Assembly (NCBI GenBank): GCA_007258455.2
Contig: VDFB02000001.1
Span: 13,749,918 to 13,813,917 of the forward strand
DNA: 64,000 nucleotides
Direction of reading: 5' to 3'
From: Sequoia sempervirens
Taxonomy: Eukaryota > Streptophyta > Pinopsida > Cupressales > Cupressaceae
The translations under genes and the position numbers were made by a program. The notes below the pieces were generated by a model that made no database searches, had not been told where the DNA came from, and worked only from the letters and a program-made list of their open reading frames with translations. Positions 46,270 to 57,469 of the stretch are shown here, in pieces; position 1 is the first letter of the stretch, and every line of letters starts with the position of its first letter.

Positions 46270-48850
46270 CTCGATGTACTTGGCCTGAATATCTATGTGA
46301 GTTGGACACTCCATAATGTGTCATTCCGTCTCCACCAACTCCAAAGTACAGAAACAACATATTCTATCTGTCCACTCTTCTTTAAGTGGTTTCACATCTA
46401 ACTTGGTGTAAACTAGTTCTTAGTTGAGCCATTAACATTTTCGTTTTCCGTTTTATTTCCGCTCCTATAAAGTTCTTTTGTGCATGGTCATATAAAGGAT
46501 TGAAATGCTTGATATACTATTCTCTTTTCCTCCCAAGTTGCCTTGTCCACATGCTTCCTTTGACTTTTTCTTGCATGAACTTTTTTATTGCCCCACTGTT
46601 AGGTGGCACTCTTTTATGTTGATACCCGATTATTTGTCCACTTGTCATTTGGTTTCATTCACGTGCTCTTCCTTCTATCTAATTTCTCTTTTATTGCCAT
46701 TTTGGGCCAACGAAGCAACTCCATGTTCTCTAGCCTCATTAAGTAACTTAGCAACCAGATCATAACCAATGTCTCCACAAAAAAGCACCAACTTTAGCTA
46801 AGGCAATCTCGTAGGAAACTGACAATTTTATTTTGAAGCTACTTGTGATTAGATTCTTTTGTAATCTCTCTAGATATCTCCACTTCATTGCAAATGTGTT
46901 GCCACCCCAAACTTCACACCTATATAGCACCACCTACACCACTAATAAGTAATAACCCAAAAAGAGTTTTCTTAGTTTTCCAATCCCACAATTCAGCTCT
47001 TTTACATCTATTTTGCAATGAGTATAAGGCTTTCCATCCTCCTTGTATCATTTTTTCTCTACACGTCTCCCAACTAAGCTTATTGTGGAAATCAAGGCCA
47101 AGATATTTATAGTTATTAACCACTTGCAACAGGTTGCCTTCGAAGACAAATTCCATATGAATTTTCTTTCTCTTCAAGGTAAAGATCATGACCTTAGTTT
47201 GTTGGTGTTCACCTATATCCCAACCTCCTAGCAAAACAATTCAAGGGCTTTCAAGTGTTCACTCAAATCGTACATCGTTTTTGCCATTAAAGTAAGATCA
47301 TCTACATATAGAAGCAACTTTATTACATAGCTCGTCAAATGAACACCCCCACCACCAAACTTGTCTATCCACTCTTCTAATTTGTCAATGTACAACCCAA
47401 ATAGCGTAGGAGATAGCGTGCAACCCTATTTGACCCCCAATGTCACTCCCAAAACATTCTAATAATCCATACTTGGTTCTAATTTTGACTTGAACTTGAT
47501 CATACAACCGATGAACAACCCTATACTTTTCTAGAATTCCCAATTCTTCCATTCTACTCCATAATTTGCTTCTAGGGACAGTGTCAAACGCTTTCTTGAA
47601 GTCAACAAAGCAATAGAAGACCTTTCCTCCCTATTTATCCCAAACCTTCTCAATCAAGTGTCTGAGGGTAATGCAATGATTAATGGTAGAATGTTTTGGC
47701 CTAAAACACGCTTTCCCAATCGCCCTCTTTCCCTCCTTTTCTGCTCAAATACTAATTTGATGCTCTATCATGCTCCCAAAGAGTTTTACAAAGAGAGGGT
47801 TGATCATTATAGTGTGGTAGTTTGAAGGGTTATGGACATCGCTACTTTTGAGCAAGGAAATGACGACACTAGTTGTCCTATTTGTTAGGAAACTATTATG
47901 AATGACCCCATTAAAGATTCTTTTGATGTGTAGTGTGAGGGCTTTTGCGTCCCATTTTATGTATTCTACTTGTAAGCCATCTATGTCCCATGCTTTACCA
48001 ATTGCAAGTTTTAATTCCTTATTTGATGTCTTTCATGGAGAAGAGTTTAGCCATTGAATCAATTACTGGAGGGACGTCTTTATCTTCAACTCTCTCATAC
48101 AACAGTTTTGCATATTTCAACCGTTGTAAATCTGTGATATTGTTCTCTTTAGCTGTGTTTTTTTGTTGCAATTATTTTCATAAGCCTCTCGGGTTCTGTC
48201 TCCCAAGAAATATCAGTTATTTCCATCTTGTTTGAATGTAATCCTCTTTTTCAATCTAACTAGCTTTTCATATTCCTTTTTATTTCCCTGAATTTTGACC
48301 ATTCTCTTTGCTGCCTTGCAGTCTTTATCATATCACGTATTCACCAGAAAGCTATTTTCATTGCCCCTCTTAGGCCTAGACCTTTTGCAGAAACTAAGAG
48401 CCTTATGGATTATTGGAGTCAACTTGTCATTGCCTATTGTTCTCTTGTTCATATTGGCCATCCCACTATTTCCTATTGCAGTTGTTTTTCAAGCATTGTT
48501 TGAAAAATTTATTGGTTTTCCTGTGTCAAGAGGATTGTGCATTGAGTAGCCTCTTTCTTTTGATTTTGTTGCAACCTATCTTGGTGTTGAGTGCTTTTAT
48601 GCATACCAATCTTTACATATATCGGATTGTGATCTGAGTTCATTTCTATGGGGCAATCCCTCACCTCTACCTCTATTAATCTTGTAATAAGATTCGATGA
48701 ACAAATAACGTAATCCACCACACTTTGCCCATTGTAGGTGTGATATGTAAAGTTCCTTGAGCTCGGCCATGCTTTTATTCCGTTGCATATAATCAAATTG
48801 TATGGATGTAATGTCTAACTCTACTTTTTCAATGTCCTCCTTTAGGCTAG
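46270..48850 (-). pseudogene. LINE ORF2 remnant: endonuclease end, reverse transcriptase, C-terminus
   Basis: Reading on minus: the end of an AP-endonuclease-like domain (YNGQSVVDYVICSS...EMNSDHNPIYV, about 48770-48580); reverse transcriptase with FVDFKKAFDTVPRSKLW (47.6 kb), GCTLSPTLFGLYIDKLE and the catalytic LLLYVDDLTLMA (about 47.3 kb); then NYKYLGLDFHNKLSW...GGWKALYSLQNRC (47.2-46.9 kb) and a Cys-rich tail near 46.35 kb. Stops (for example TAG for the Gln before GCTLSP) and frame changes are frequent. The upstream part of the endonuclease is missing where the LTR element at 48851 begins, so that element probably inserted here. Confidence 0.82.
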
Positions 48851-50681
48851 TGTGGTTCTGACTCACTTACTATTTTTAGTAAGTACTATATTTAGTAACT
48901 AGTTCAGGGCAGTGCAATGTACGGTTTCCTGTTTGGGCAGTATGTTGGAGTTGTTCGATGAGCTCTAATGTTTTGACCGATTTGTTATTTGGTGAGCACT
49001 TACTATTTTTAGCAGTTGCTATTTATAGTAAGTCTATATCGGGAAACTGGTCTCAGACTCTTAGTGTCCTCAGCAATGTTATTTCTATGGTGGCATTGGA
49101 GAGCCTAAGGTTGGATTAATTAATATTCGCTTTTATAAGTCACTTAGGCTATTTTATTATAAAATAATTTTATAACTTAAGTGAGGACCTTGGTGCCTAA
49201 TGAGATAAATTAATGTTGTTTTAGAAGGCTGAATAAGGTAAAATAGTTTTAAGTTTCCTTTTGAGCAGGACACCCCTTTGAGAATTATTTGATAATATTT
49301 TAAAGTATAAAGCAATAATATTAAAAGGGTTTTGGAGGGAAAAGGATTCAAATTGGAGGTTGCCCTAATTTCTCCCTTCACTTCTATTTAATCTGCTTTT
49401 TGGCTCTCATTTGGTTATAATGGATTTGACAACTTAAGGAGACTTTGTTGGATTGTTTCTAGTTATTGTTTGTAGCTGGTTGAGGACAGAAACCCTCATC
49501 TTTGGCCCCAGTTTCGGTAGTGAAACTATCTACCCTAGTTGGATTTATGGAGGAAGTCACTCAGGCTTTCTACAAGCACATTATTGCAATCTTGTGCATC
49601 ACTTTTAGTGGCAAACATTGGGGTAATGTTGATTATATTGAGTATATTTCAGAGATGATGGATGAACTTCAGCTCAATTTCCAAGGCGCCTCATTTTACT
49701 GAGCTTTTAGCAGAGGCAACGTATTCTCTTGTCAAGGGTAGATTACTTCTCAAACCTGGGTGCAGGTTTCATAGCTATCTGAAGGAGGACATGGTCATCC
49801 CACAAGGAGGCGTGTTAACCCCAGAGAAAAGCAATTCATTTTCTGAATTACTGTACACTCCTTGACAGCAGATAATCTTTGTGAAGGTGGCGTTTAAGGG
49901 TTTCAAATCAGTTCGTGGTCATTGTGTGGGGTAAGTTGGCTGAAAGAGCAACGTTTCTGTATACACTGTACATTTCTCAGATGTGGGGCTGCATACCTCA
50001 AGGTCTGGAATTTTTGAGGAAGTGCATGGGAGGTCTAGGTTCCTCTCTTGCTTGGGGTGAGACTTCTGAGGGTAAATCGTTGCATTTTTTGAAGGCATTT
50101 ATACACGCCTTGCACATGTATACATCCATGAGGGTCATTGGGAATGGAGTTGATGATCTGAGTAGATTACAAGGCATTTTCTGAAGTTTGTGACAGTCCT
50201 GTGACATTCCTGTAGCAGTTTGAGGCTCAGTCTGGCTTGGAACAGCATATTACCTAGGTCTGGAACAGCATATTACCTAGGTCTGAGTGCATTTCACTTA
50301 TGTAGTGGATAGATTATGAATCATAAATGTCTTAATCTGTGAAGAGTATTAAGTCTATTGACTACTGTGTCAAACTGAGTCTGCTGATTACATATTTCAG
50401 TCATATTCATGCCCAGAAAAATGTAATTAAACTGCTGTCACAATATCACAGCCTGTTCTATGTTATGTAATGCATTATTAGGAAAGGGCATACTTTGTCA
50501 TCGTGAGAGGAATGAAGTGTTTAAGTTGACTTTCAGTTTACATGTTCCTTTCATTTGAGTGTTCTTATCATTTATGCAATGCAATGATCATTGTTTGATT
50601 CAATGGCACAACTAACAAACATCAAAATACATTGAGCCAAAATCTAAAGCCAAAAAACTCAAAACGGGGTTGACCATTACA
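48851..50681 (+). repeat. 5' LTR of the PDS5-carrying element
   Basis: 1831 bp by the TG...CA ends and primer site. Palindromes ACTTACTA-TTTT-TAGTAAGT (48865-48884) and TACTA-TATT-TAGTA (48884-48897) lie near the start, and a compound one near 49008-49033. Confidence 0.7.
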
Positions 50682-50682
50682 G

Positions 50683-50694
50683 TGGTATCAGAGC
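50683..50694 (+). promoter_or_regulatory. Primer-binding site, initiator tRNA-Met type
   Basis: TGGTATCAGAGC, one base after the LTR. Confidence 0.85.
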
Positions 50695-50751
50695 ACAGGT
50701 TATTCTGCCAGCCTGTTGGGAAGTTCAGAGGTTGAGTTTTAGTTGCAAATC

Positions 50752-52632
50752 ATGGCATCATTGAGTGAAAAGGAGTTGGGCAAAACACTTTTAAAAGCAG
50801 GTAAGAAACTTGAACACCTACCTCGATCAAAAGAGGGTCTTCTTAGCACATTGGAGGAAGTTGAAAGGTGTTTATACATGGTTAACAATTCACCTTCTCA
50901 GTTGTTGCGACAGGCTATGACTCCAACAATGCATTCTTTGCCAATGTTTATGGGGCATCAGAATAAAAAGGTGAGACTTCTAGTCACCAGCTGTCTTAGT
51001 GAGTTCATCAAAATTACAAACCTTAGGATTCCCTATGGAGAAGGCAAAATGAGGGAGGTTCTACAGTTGATTGTTGAGAGTTTTCGTGGGCTACCTGATA
51101 ACCAAGGCCCTTCCTTTGGTAGAAGGGTTGAGATGCTAGAAGTGATGGCGAGATTCAAATCTTGTTATCTTTTGATTGATTTCAAATGTGAAAATCTTAT
51201 TATCCAGATATTTCATTATTTCATAGCATCCATCAGTGAGGATCATGGAGAAACTGGTTTTTCTTACATGCAAACCATTATGACCCTTATCATTGATGAT
51301 TATGATACTATTCCCCAACTCCTTGTATCTATGTTGATACCTCTTTTGAGGAAAGAATGGGTTGTCTCTACTGTTGCTTATGAGTCGGTCGACAAAGTGT
51401 TCAAACAATGTGAAGGGAGGTTGAAGCCCTTCTTGGATATTGAGGGAGAACCTCAAGGTGATTCTATGATGGTGCATGCGTCTACTCATGTTGAGGATGT
51501 GTGCAATACAACAAAGTTAGCACACAGAGAAAGTATGGCAAGAACCCAGGATGACCTCTTTGGCACACACGTGGCTACCATTGGGGAGATTGTGCATGAG
51601 GGAAAGGGCATGACAGCAGCCTTTAATTCATCTCTAGAGCTATCCAGTGAATCTGTAGACACTAGTACCATGTTTGGCAACGTCGAGACCAATAACACAC
51701 CATTGGATGATAGTATTGTTGAAGGCAACATAGATGAGGCTTTCAAAACAGCAAATAGTGATGATTACAGTGATGAGGACATAGGTGGTTTTGGCTTTGA
51801 CTTCAACGATCAGCTTATGGAGAGAAATTTTAATGTTGACATGTATAGTGATGAGTTGGAGGATGATTTATTCAGAGAGAGATCAAAAGTGGAGCACAGT
51901 GAACAAAGCAATCAGCTTCTTAACACATGGGATCCGGGTGTTATGGCACCTAAGTATGACAAGGAAACTATTTGGGATGAATTTACTTTTGACTATAGTG
52001 TTGTTCAAATTTCGTCTCCACAGTTATGCAAGGATGATAGCATAGATGGCATTGATGATTTTGTTCATGAACTTGAGAACAAATCAGATTTCACTTTGCA
52101 TGTAGCTGAACATGAGCAAGGACCTAGCAGCCTTGCTGATTCGGATTCACAATCAGTTTTTGGGGATGATCAAGGAGAGACACAAATAATTTGGGACAGC
52201 GATGGAGACTCAGATAATAGGTATGAAAGTTCCGATTTTTGCATGCAACATAACAGCAATGTGCTATCCTTGCCAAAACAAGATTGGAAAGAACAATTTT
52301 TGGTGTCTATGGAAAAAGAGGGGCATACTTTATCTAGGTTGGATGACATTAGTAGACTTGTTGAGAAATTCATCTACATGACACCAAGAAACCAACTTGA
52401 ACAAAATGTTCCCCTTGCTGATTTGCACACGATTAAAAGTTCTATTGAGGGGATCAAAACAATGTTCATACACATGTTGCATGATAGAGATGTTGCCACC
52501 AAGTTTGCAAATGAAACCTTGTCTAAGTCTAAGCAGTTAAGAGAAGAGGTTAGTGAGCTCACCAACGAGCTTAATTCCACAAAGCTTGCTTTGGAAAGTG
52601 TCCAAGAGGCACTTCTTGAGGCAAACAATTAG
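50752..52632 (+). CDS. Chimeric protein: PDS5-like HEAT domain plus element-specific modules
   Basis: The start is the ATG at 50752; the frame gives 626 residues. Residues of about 1-225 match the N-terminus of plant PDS5, the HEAT-repeat regulator of cohesin: ELGKTLLKAGKKL, SPSQLLRQAM, VRLLVTSCLSEFIKIT, MREVLQLIVESF and MQTIMTLIIDDYDTIP. No intron is present. Residues of about 250-530 are acidic, with LNTWDPGV...IWDEFTFDY near 390. A coiled coil at about 541-626 resembles that of the 1239-residue protein. The TAG at 52630-52632 truncates the frame; related sequence continues beyond. Whether it acts on cohesin or serves as an element structural protein cannot be told from sequence. Confidence 0.8.
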   Translation: MASLSEKELGKTLLKAGKKLEHLPRSKEGLLSTLEEVERCLYMVNNSPSQLLRQAMTPTMHSLPMFMGHQNKKVRLLVTSCLSEFIKITNLRIPYGEGKMREVLQLIVESFRGLPDNQGPSFGRRVEMLEVMARFKSCYLLIDFKCENLIIQIFHYFIASISEDHGETGFSYMQTIMTLIIDDYDTIPQLLVSMLIPLLRKEWVVSTVAYESVDKVFKQCEGRLKPFLDIEGEPQGDSMMVHASTHVEDVCNTTKLAHRESMARTQDDLFGTHVATIGEIVHEGKGMTAAFNSSLELSSESVDTSTMFGNVETNNTPLDDSIVEGNIDEAFKTANSDDYSDEDIGGFGFDFNDQLMERNFNVDMYSDELEDDLFRERSKVEHSEQSNQLLNTWDPGVMAPKYDKETIWDEFTFDYSVVQISSPQLCKDDSIDGIDDFVHELENKSDFTLHVAEHEQGPSSLADSDSQSVFGDDQGETQIIWDSDGDSDNRYESSDFCMQHNSNVLSLPKQDWKEQFLVSMEKEGHTLSRLDDISRLVEKFIYMTPRNQLEQNVPLADLHTIKSSIEGIKTMFIHMLHDRDVATKFANETLSKSKQLREEVSELTNELNSTKLALESVQEALLEANN

Positions 52633-53206
52633 CTCTATGAGATTCAACAGTTTAGAGAAAAGGAAAGCGGAGAAAGGCCAAGGGAGATCACTTAGGTAAT
52701 GAAGGAGCTTGATTTCATCCAGAAGGAGTATGATCTTGTATATTGTCCAAAAAAATCAAAAAATAAGAGTTAGGATCAACAGGAGGATTGGTCTAATTTT
52801 GGAGTTGAGGATAATTATCAGTTTGTTGATAATCCTTTGTTTGAGGTAGATGCTGATATGGCGTATGACAATCCACTTTTTGAGTTGGATGATGGGATTA
52901 CTCTTAGTTGTAGCATTGAGCTCTATGAGATTCAACAGTTTAGAGAAAAGGAAAGCGGAGAAAGGCTAAGGGAGATCAATCTGGTAATGAAGGAGCTTGA
53001 TTTCATCCAGGAAGAGTATGATCTTGCATATTGTCCAAAAAAATCAAAAAATAAGAGTTTGGATCAGCAGAGGATTGGTCTGATTTTGGAGTTGAGGAAA
53101 ATTATCAGTTTGTTGATAATCCTTTGTTTGGGGTAGATGCTGATATGGCGTATGACAATCCGCTTTTTGAGTTGGATGATGGGATTACTTCTAGTTGTAG
53201 CATTGC
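52631..53206 (+). repeat. 288-bp tandem duplication inside the element coding region
   Basis: 52631-52918 and 52919-53206 begin AGCTCTATGAGATTCAACAG and are nearly identical. The unit is 96 codons. The first copy has three stops that the second lacks; the second has lost one base near 53070. Confidence 0.88.
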
Positions 53207-53546
53207 GTTGGGTGAAAATAGTAAGGTTTGGGACCCAGGTGCAGTCTCTAGACATGAGTTGTCTCAAAATTGGAGCAATGGGTCAAGTTCCTATATTAGT
53301 ACAAGCTGCCCACTTTCTGATCAGCTGGTACATGACTTCAGTTTTGGATCCACAAATGAGTTGGATGGTTTCTTCAGTTCAACAGTTGGGCAATTCATGG
53401 TTGAGTCCTCGATGGCAGTGGAGGATTGCATCCTAGGAGATGATTCTGCTACCCATACTCATCTCTCTTCCATGTCTTCGCGGGATTTCAATTTGATTAC
53501 CGCGCCCTGCATTCTTTCGCTGGTTATGATGACTACGACAGATTGA
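52837..53546 (+). pseudogene. C-terminal continuation of the chimeric protein, frame-shifted
   Basis: Each duplicated unit encodes ELDFIQ(E/K)EYDL and DNPLFEVDADMAYDNPLFEL, the counterpart of DFDYLQEEFDLE and DNPFFEV...YDNPLFVL in the 1239-residue protein. From 53124 the frame continues with a second WDPG motif to a stop at 53546. Confidence 0.75.
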
Positions 53547-53693
53547 TTTTTAGTTTGGGGAAGGCTTGGGGCAGCTAGTTTGGCACTTTCACACAATTCT
53601 ACACATTTATTGTTTCCACTTTGGTGAGTGACACTCATTGCAATTACGTGAATGGAGCGACATGCATTACATTTGCTGAACGCAAAGGGTTTG

Positions 53694-55438
53694 TGTTACA
53701 CCCCGATTGTATAGCTACTACTGCATAGGAAGTGCATTGTAAATGTTTGGATCTTTCTGTTAAATAAATTGAATTGTTCTTGTGATCAATTGAATGTGTC
53801 CTAAATGATTGTCTCATTATCTGATGCTTCCATTGATGTAATTCTTGAATGAAATTAGTATATTGAGTTATGGAATAATGTTGTTCTAACTTTCTACGAT
53901 GCTTAATGTATATTACCTTGGTTTTGAGCAAATGACTTCCGTTGTCATGTCATGATTTGCAGGAAACAGGTTCGTACCTCGAGACAGAGGAGAGATATCA
54001 CTCGGGGAAGAACTTGGTCGGGTAAACAGTAATGGATACCAACTGGACATACACACACAAACCATAGAACTGAGTAAGCTAAGTCATTGTTCTGGTTAAA
54101 GGTAAGTCATCCGTAGGCTTGTTTAGTATCATTAGGAGTTGTGTCTTCTTCTGAATGTGTAAATAAGTGATGCTTGCCAAGATAACCTTATATAAGCAAT
54201 AAGTAAGTTCTCGCTAGGAGGTGATATGTGTATTTGTACATATATACACAATGCATCACGACATATGTACAAGTACCATAAGTATTATTCATAAATGACA
54301 TACAAACGTATTATGCATGGATATGCCATATACGGTGCATCGATATAAATGTATTTATTGGTAAAACCATCGTGCATTATATAAAATGTTAATAATTCTT
54401 TAGTTTGTAATTTGTCATTGGTGCACGGTTTACATTAGATAATGGAAAGCAATCTGTATATAGTATTTAATGGCTCTATATATTGAGCATATGCTTATGT
54501 ATAAGTTACTAGTTACTAGGATTGAGTTGAGAACATTTGCAAGTTATATACTACAACTAGATACTAAATGACATAGTCAAGTTATTGTATCCCTAGGATG
54601 TGTATATCCTGAAATAAGGCGTCAGTTGTAGTATCTTGTTAAAATGATTCATCATTCCAGTAGATAGATGATGTAGGAAGTCTAGGGTACGGACTACCCC
54701 GATAGACCAACCTACGCGTAGATTAAGATAGCCTCAAGTCAAGTTGAACCCAACACCGCAAGAAAGAATAAAAGTTTCTTAAACATGTGATAAGTTGTGA
54801 TATAAAATGTCTCATGTATGTAGTCTTTTCATGGCTTTTGTTGTTATTGGTGTACGGTTTACATTAGATAATGGAAAGCAATCTGCATAGTATTTAATGG
54901 CTCTATATATGGAGCATATGCTTGTGTATAAGTTACTAGTTACTAGGATTGAGTTGAGAACATTTGCAAATTATATACTACAACTAGATACTAAATAACA
55001 TAGTCAAGTTATTGTATCCATAGGATGTGTATATCCCGAATTAAGGCGTCAGTTGTAGTATCTTGTTAAAATGATTCATCATTCCAGTAGATAGATGTAG
55101 GAAGTCTAGGGTACGGATTACCCCGATAGACCAACCTATGCGTAGATTAAGATAGCCTCAAGTCAAGTTGAACCGATTTCATAGTCTTCCCAGTAGCCGA
55201 GTCCTGACATCCCACCGACTTTACATTGAGAGACCGTTCGCAAGTGCAGCTTATATGGACTCGCTAACTTTAATGGCCGGTTAGGCAGCTTAATTTTAGC
55301 TTGATAAGAGGCCCAATTGTACGACAATTTAACTTAATAGACAAAGTAAGAACACCATTTTATCAAAATGGTATTGTTCTTACTTTTGTGTCTGAATTAT
55401 TAAGGTTTTAAATTTATCGTACAAGTGTGTTCGTTACA
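53694..55438 (+). repeat. 5' LTR of the chromovirus with an internal duplication
   Basis: About 1745 bp. The start could be two bases earlier. Segment 54412-54750 recurs at 54841-55174 (ACGGTTTACATTAGATAATG to AGTCAAGTTGAACC) with a few percent divergence and a 90-bp spacer. Confidence 0.75.
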
Positions 55439-55440
55439 TG

Positions 55441-55453
55441 TGGTATCAGAGCC
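55441..55453 (+). promoter_or_regulatory. Primer-binding site, initiator tRNA-Met type
   Basis: TGGTATCAGAGCC, two bases after the LTR. Confidence 0.85.
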
Positions 55454-55762
55454 TAGGTTTAAAACACTAGGAACCTATGAGTCCGCCAATTTTCCTCAGT
55501 CCAACATTATCTAATGTTGTGAAATTCTTGTGATAGGATGGTACGCGTACGATTAACAGCTAGGAAGACTGTAGTCGGTAACGAACGATACCTGAAAGCC
55601 AAGAAGGAAAATGAGGCCATCACTAGAACCATCCTAGGAACCAATCATGAAAATGCAATTTGGTTAAGTGACACAGAAACTGTCAGTCATGCTCTCGAGC
55701 CCATTGAAGTCTGCAAGGTATAAAGAAGTGAATATATAAATGACTGGATTAATGCATTATGT
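55454..55762 (+). other. Residual leader of the chromovirus
   Basis: Holds a 61-codon frame (55538-55723) of unknown kind. The deletion that removed gag, protease and RT ends near 55765. Confidence 0.5.
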
Positions 55763-57433
55763 TTGCTTGGGAAACCCTTTGAGTTGAAAACTGATCATAA
55801 TGGTTTAAAATACCTTTTTACTCAACCAAATCTAAATGCCAGACAGAGGAGATGGTTGGAGTTGATCGCTGATTATGATTTCAATATCAGCTACATCAAA
55901 GGAAAAGAAAACAGGGTTGCTGATGCATTAAGTCGAAGACGCCATATAGCTTCTATTGTTGCAATTCATACTGATTTTAAAGATCAAGTGCTCCAGAAAT
56001 GTGCAGAAGATGAGTATTATATGCAAGTTAAGCAAGCACTTAAGGAAAATCCTGAAGATTCAAGGTATGATGGTTTCAAATTTGAACCAAATGGAATGCT
56101 TAGGTATAAAGGAAGGATGTATGTACCCAACATAAGCAACTTAAGAAATTTGGTGTGGAAAGAAGCACATGAGGCTCCATATTCTGGTCATCCAGGAGTA
56201 ACAAAAATGATGGCCGATATTAAGCCATTATATTTTTGGAAGGGAATGAAGGGAGATGCTGCTAATTATGTTGCAAAATGCTTGGAATGTCAACGAGTAA
56301 AAGCTAAGCATCATCATCCAGCCGGTTTGCTATACCCTCATGATATTCCAGAGTGGAAGTGGCAAGTGATAAGTATGGATTTTGTGCAAGGATTGCCAAT
56401 GTCCAGAAATAAGCACAATACCATACTAGTAGTAGTTGATAGGCTGACTAAAGTAGCTCACTTTATACATGGAAATCTAACTGATGGAGCACCAGTTATT
56501 GCAAGAAAATTTGTGCAAGAAGTATTCAGATTGCATGGGATACCTGAAAAGATCATTTCTGATAGGGATGCAAGAATTACTTCTAGGTTTTGGCAAACCT
56601 TATTTTCTGCACTCGGAACTCAGCTAAATATCAGCTCAGCATATCATCCGGAAACGGATGGGCAAACTGAAAGAGTAAATCAAGTTTTAGAAGACCTACT
56701 TCGGGTATATTGCATGGATCAGCAATATAAGTGGGAAGACTATTTACCTTTAGTCGAATTTGCCTACAATAATTCATACCATTCTGCAATCAAAATGGCT
56801 CCGTTTGAAGCCTTGTATGGTCGTAAGTGTCAAACTCCGATAAGTTGGGATAAACTTGAGGATCGAGTAAGTCTTGGACCTGTAATGTTAGCCGAAATGG
56901 AAGAGCAAGTAAATAATATAAAGCAAAGGTTAGCCGAAGCTAACAGTCGACAAAAGAGTTATGCTGATGCAAAGAGAATACCTCGAAATTTTGCCATAGG
57001 TGATAAGGTTTTGTTGAGAGTCAAACCTCATAAAAGCTCCATTAAATTTGGAAAGTCATCCAAATTAGCTCCATGATATGTTGGACCTTTCGAGGTTTTA
57101 GAAGAAGTAAACCCAGTAGCCTATTGAATTGCATTACCACCTGCTCTTGCTCGAATGCATAATGTCTTCCATGTGTCCTACCTTAAGAAGTATATACCAG
57201 GTGATAACCATGTTATTGATTGGACTGCTTTACAGGTAAAGGATCCCGGGGTAGTAATGCTCGAGCCCATTAAAGTGCTTGAAGTCCGCAAGCTACGCTT
57301 ACGGAACAGAGAAGTCTCTCAATGTAAAATCCAATGGGATCAATATACTGAGGACTCAGCTACCTGGGAAGACTATGAGGAAATCCGGAGGAAATTTCCT
57401 GACATTCTTGAAGCATTCAAGAACGGTGAATAA
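55763..57433 (+). pseudogene. Chromovirus RNase H end, integrase and chromodomain
   Basis: The frame enters in RNase H (FELKTDHNGLKYLF, YIKGKENRVADALSR). Integrase follows with its HHCC zinc site (HEAPYSGHPG...CLECQ), catalytic Asp in SMDFVQGLP, Asp in ISDRDARI and Glu in GQTERVNQ, all present. The C-terminal module (MHNVFHVSYLKKYIPGD) leads into a chromodomain (57262-57420: EVRKLRLRNREVSQCKIQW..., then ATWEDYEEIRRKFP), which in this clade targets integration to modified chromatin. Two in-frame TGA codons (57074-57076 and about 57125) sit where relatives have Arg, as expected from CGA to TGA decay at methylated CpG. With RT gone the element cannot move on its own. Confidence 0.88.
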
Positions 57434-57469
57434 AGTAGTGTTATGTTTGTTTTTATGCTTTAAATAATA

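Larger units (their letters stand above)
48851..53693 (+). mobile_element. Second non-autonomous LTR element, carrying a PDS5-like domain, 3' end lost
   Basis: The 5' LTR (48851-50681) begins TGTGGTTCTG and ends CCATTACA. One base later comes a primer site (TGGTATCAGAGC), the same one-base spacing as in the 2622-10430 element. The interior holds a single long frame and no pol. G-rich stretches near 53555-53570 look like a purine tract, but no 3' LTR follows; a chromovirus LTR starts at about 53694. No target duplication can therefore be paired. The shared protein modules and palindromic LTR motifs make it a relative of the 2622-10430 element. Confidence 0.75.
53694..57469 (+). mobile_element. 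Ty3/gypsy chromovirus, internally deleted, 3' LTR missing
   Basis: The 5' LTR starts TGTTACACCCC and ends TTCGTTACA at 55438; the primer site TGGTATCAGAGCC follows at 55441. Gag, protease and RT are absent; RNase H, integrase and a chromodomain remain. The sequence runs into the 100-N gap before a 3' LTR appears, so the end and target duplication are unknown. Confidence 0.85.

Noticed and set aside
53565..53580. GCTAG at about 53571 as the partner of the GCTAG before the LTR at 48851
   Set aside because: No 3' LTR precedes it; the match is in purine-tract-like interior sequence and is probably chance.
55538..55723. 61-codon frame as chromovirus Gag
   Set aside because: No capsid or zinc-knuckle motif; too short to assign.
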